Source: Orychophragmus violaceus
Lineage: Eukaryota > Streptophyta > Magnoliopsida > Brassicales > Brassicaceae
Direction of reading: 5' to 3'
DNA: 64,000 nucleotides
NCBI GenBank assembly: GCA_030180135.1
Contig: CM058239.1
Coordinates: 69,013,823-69,077,822 of the forward strand
Position numbers and translations under genes: made by a program. This document shows positions 63,530 through 64,000 of the stretch, in pieces (positions within the stretch are counted from its first letter, which is position 1; the number at the start of each line of letters is the position of its first letter). A model generated the notes under the pieces. The model saw nothing but the letters and a program-made list of their open reading frames with translations. It made no database searches and was not told where the DNA came from.

Positions 63530-64000
63530 TGATAGGGTCAGGTTTTAATCCTATCTACTGCAAGTGCACAGTTAAGTGATTGTAGTATATAGGGTATCGA
63601 ATCCACAGAGACTCTGGTCTCGATAGATTAGGAACTATAAAGATTTAAACTAAGAAGAAAGCAATGTGAAGTAAACTAAATAGCAGTGCAAGAAAGTAAA
63701 CAAGTAGCAGGATTAACGGTTGTGAAAGCAGTTAATTAAGGGCGCTAAGTCTAGGGCGTTCTCAGGAAATCAGACAAGCAGACAAATTATTCAGTCAGGT
63801 CTAATTTAGCACAGTTCTAGAACTCAAATCACGGATGTAGAATTAACCAACTGTCGTTGCGATAATTCTCTAAGTCTAAGTGCAGTAATCCAAATTCCTT
63901 TGCAATTACTAACAGATTAAACCAGCATTAATTTCAAGTTCGATATGTTCACAATTAAACTAAACCAAATTCCTTTGCGAGAAGTTTAATTGCTCAACCT
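63530..64000 (-). repeat. Athila-2 5' LTR, cut by the window edge
   Basis: It begins TGATAGGGTCAGG and matches the first 470 bp of 47613-48830 with few differences. The rest, and the right-hand target duplication, lie beyond the window. Confidence 0.95.

Larger units (their letters stand above)
47613..64000 (-). mobile_element. Athila-2, Athila-type Ty3/gypsy element interrupted by Copia-2, runs off the window
   Basis: The left (3') LTR is 47613-48830; the right (5') LTR starts at 63530 and is cut by the window edge. The minus-strand order is LTR, tRNA-Asp primer site, broken gag, [Copia-2], protease-RT-RNase H-integrase, 3' non-coding, polypurine tract, LTR. Without Copia-2 the part in the window is about 9.2 kb. 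It is close kin of Athila-1 (shared ends, primer site, gag and 3' region) but keeps pol and lacks the ORF1 segment. The left-hand target triplets end AATGA (47608-47612); the right duplication lies outside the window. Confidence 0.95.

Overview
The window is plant nuclear DNA that is almost entirely transposable elements, very probably from a Brassicaceae genome. The evidence is Athila-type Ty3/gypsy elements primed by tRNA-Asp, Ty1/copia elements primed by initiator tRNA-Met, CACTA (En/Spm) DNA transposons, and decayed pieces of plant nuclear genes with introns (FKBP20-1, a DUF212 acid-phosphatase-related gene, an F-box gene, an RNase H-like gene). I see no clearly intact host protein gene.

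Layout, left to right. 1-2297: old unassigned DNA with a long (CT)n tract, ending in a promoter-like segment and a 150-nt foldback at 2078-2227 that looks like a plant microRNA precursor. 2298-10410: Athila-1 (minus strand, target-site duplication CCAGT), with gag open and pol lost. 10700-15312: CACTA-1, with a transposase that has lost its catalytic core. 15505-23242: Copia-1 (minus, duplication ACTTA), with near-identical LTRs and one open polyprotein, the youngest and most probably competent element here. 23243-30010: gene-poor DNA with telomere-like tracts, a MITE, an F-box pseudogene and an unidentified spliced gene remnant. 30010-31817: CACTA-3, carrying RNase H exons. 31818-39572: a dead copia relic split by CACTA-2 (32353-38485, duplication ATT). 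40157-42327: a CACTA end whose interior carries FKBP20-1 and DUF212 exons in one chimeric unit. 42328-43355: a copia gag relic between two CACTA ends. 43356-47612: a third CACTA subterminal type, AT-rich DNA and an LTR-like block. 47613 to beyond the right edge: Athila-2 (minus), whose gag-pol was split by Copia-2 (54405-61624, plus, duplication TTGCG).

Three things deserve most attention. First, a paired palindromic module (core CGATCG, about 14 bp twice with a 6-10 bp gap) recurs more than 25 times in Athila-1, Athila-2, Copia-1 and Copia-2, in LTRs, leaders and in-frame in coding sequence, and I do not see it in the CACTA elements or other DNA. Second, the microRNA-like hairpin with its own TATA box lies only 70 bp from the Athila-1 insertion. 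Third, two CACTA elements have captured host exons. The Athila copies show complementary losses (Athila-1 keeps gag and ORF1 but no pol; Athila-2 keeps pol but no ORF1), and Athila-2 pol is one unbroken frame interrupted only by five amber codons, as expected from deamination of methylated cytosines.

All family assignments come from reading motifs by eye. LTR divergences are hand counts, and no alignment or database search was run.
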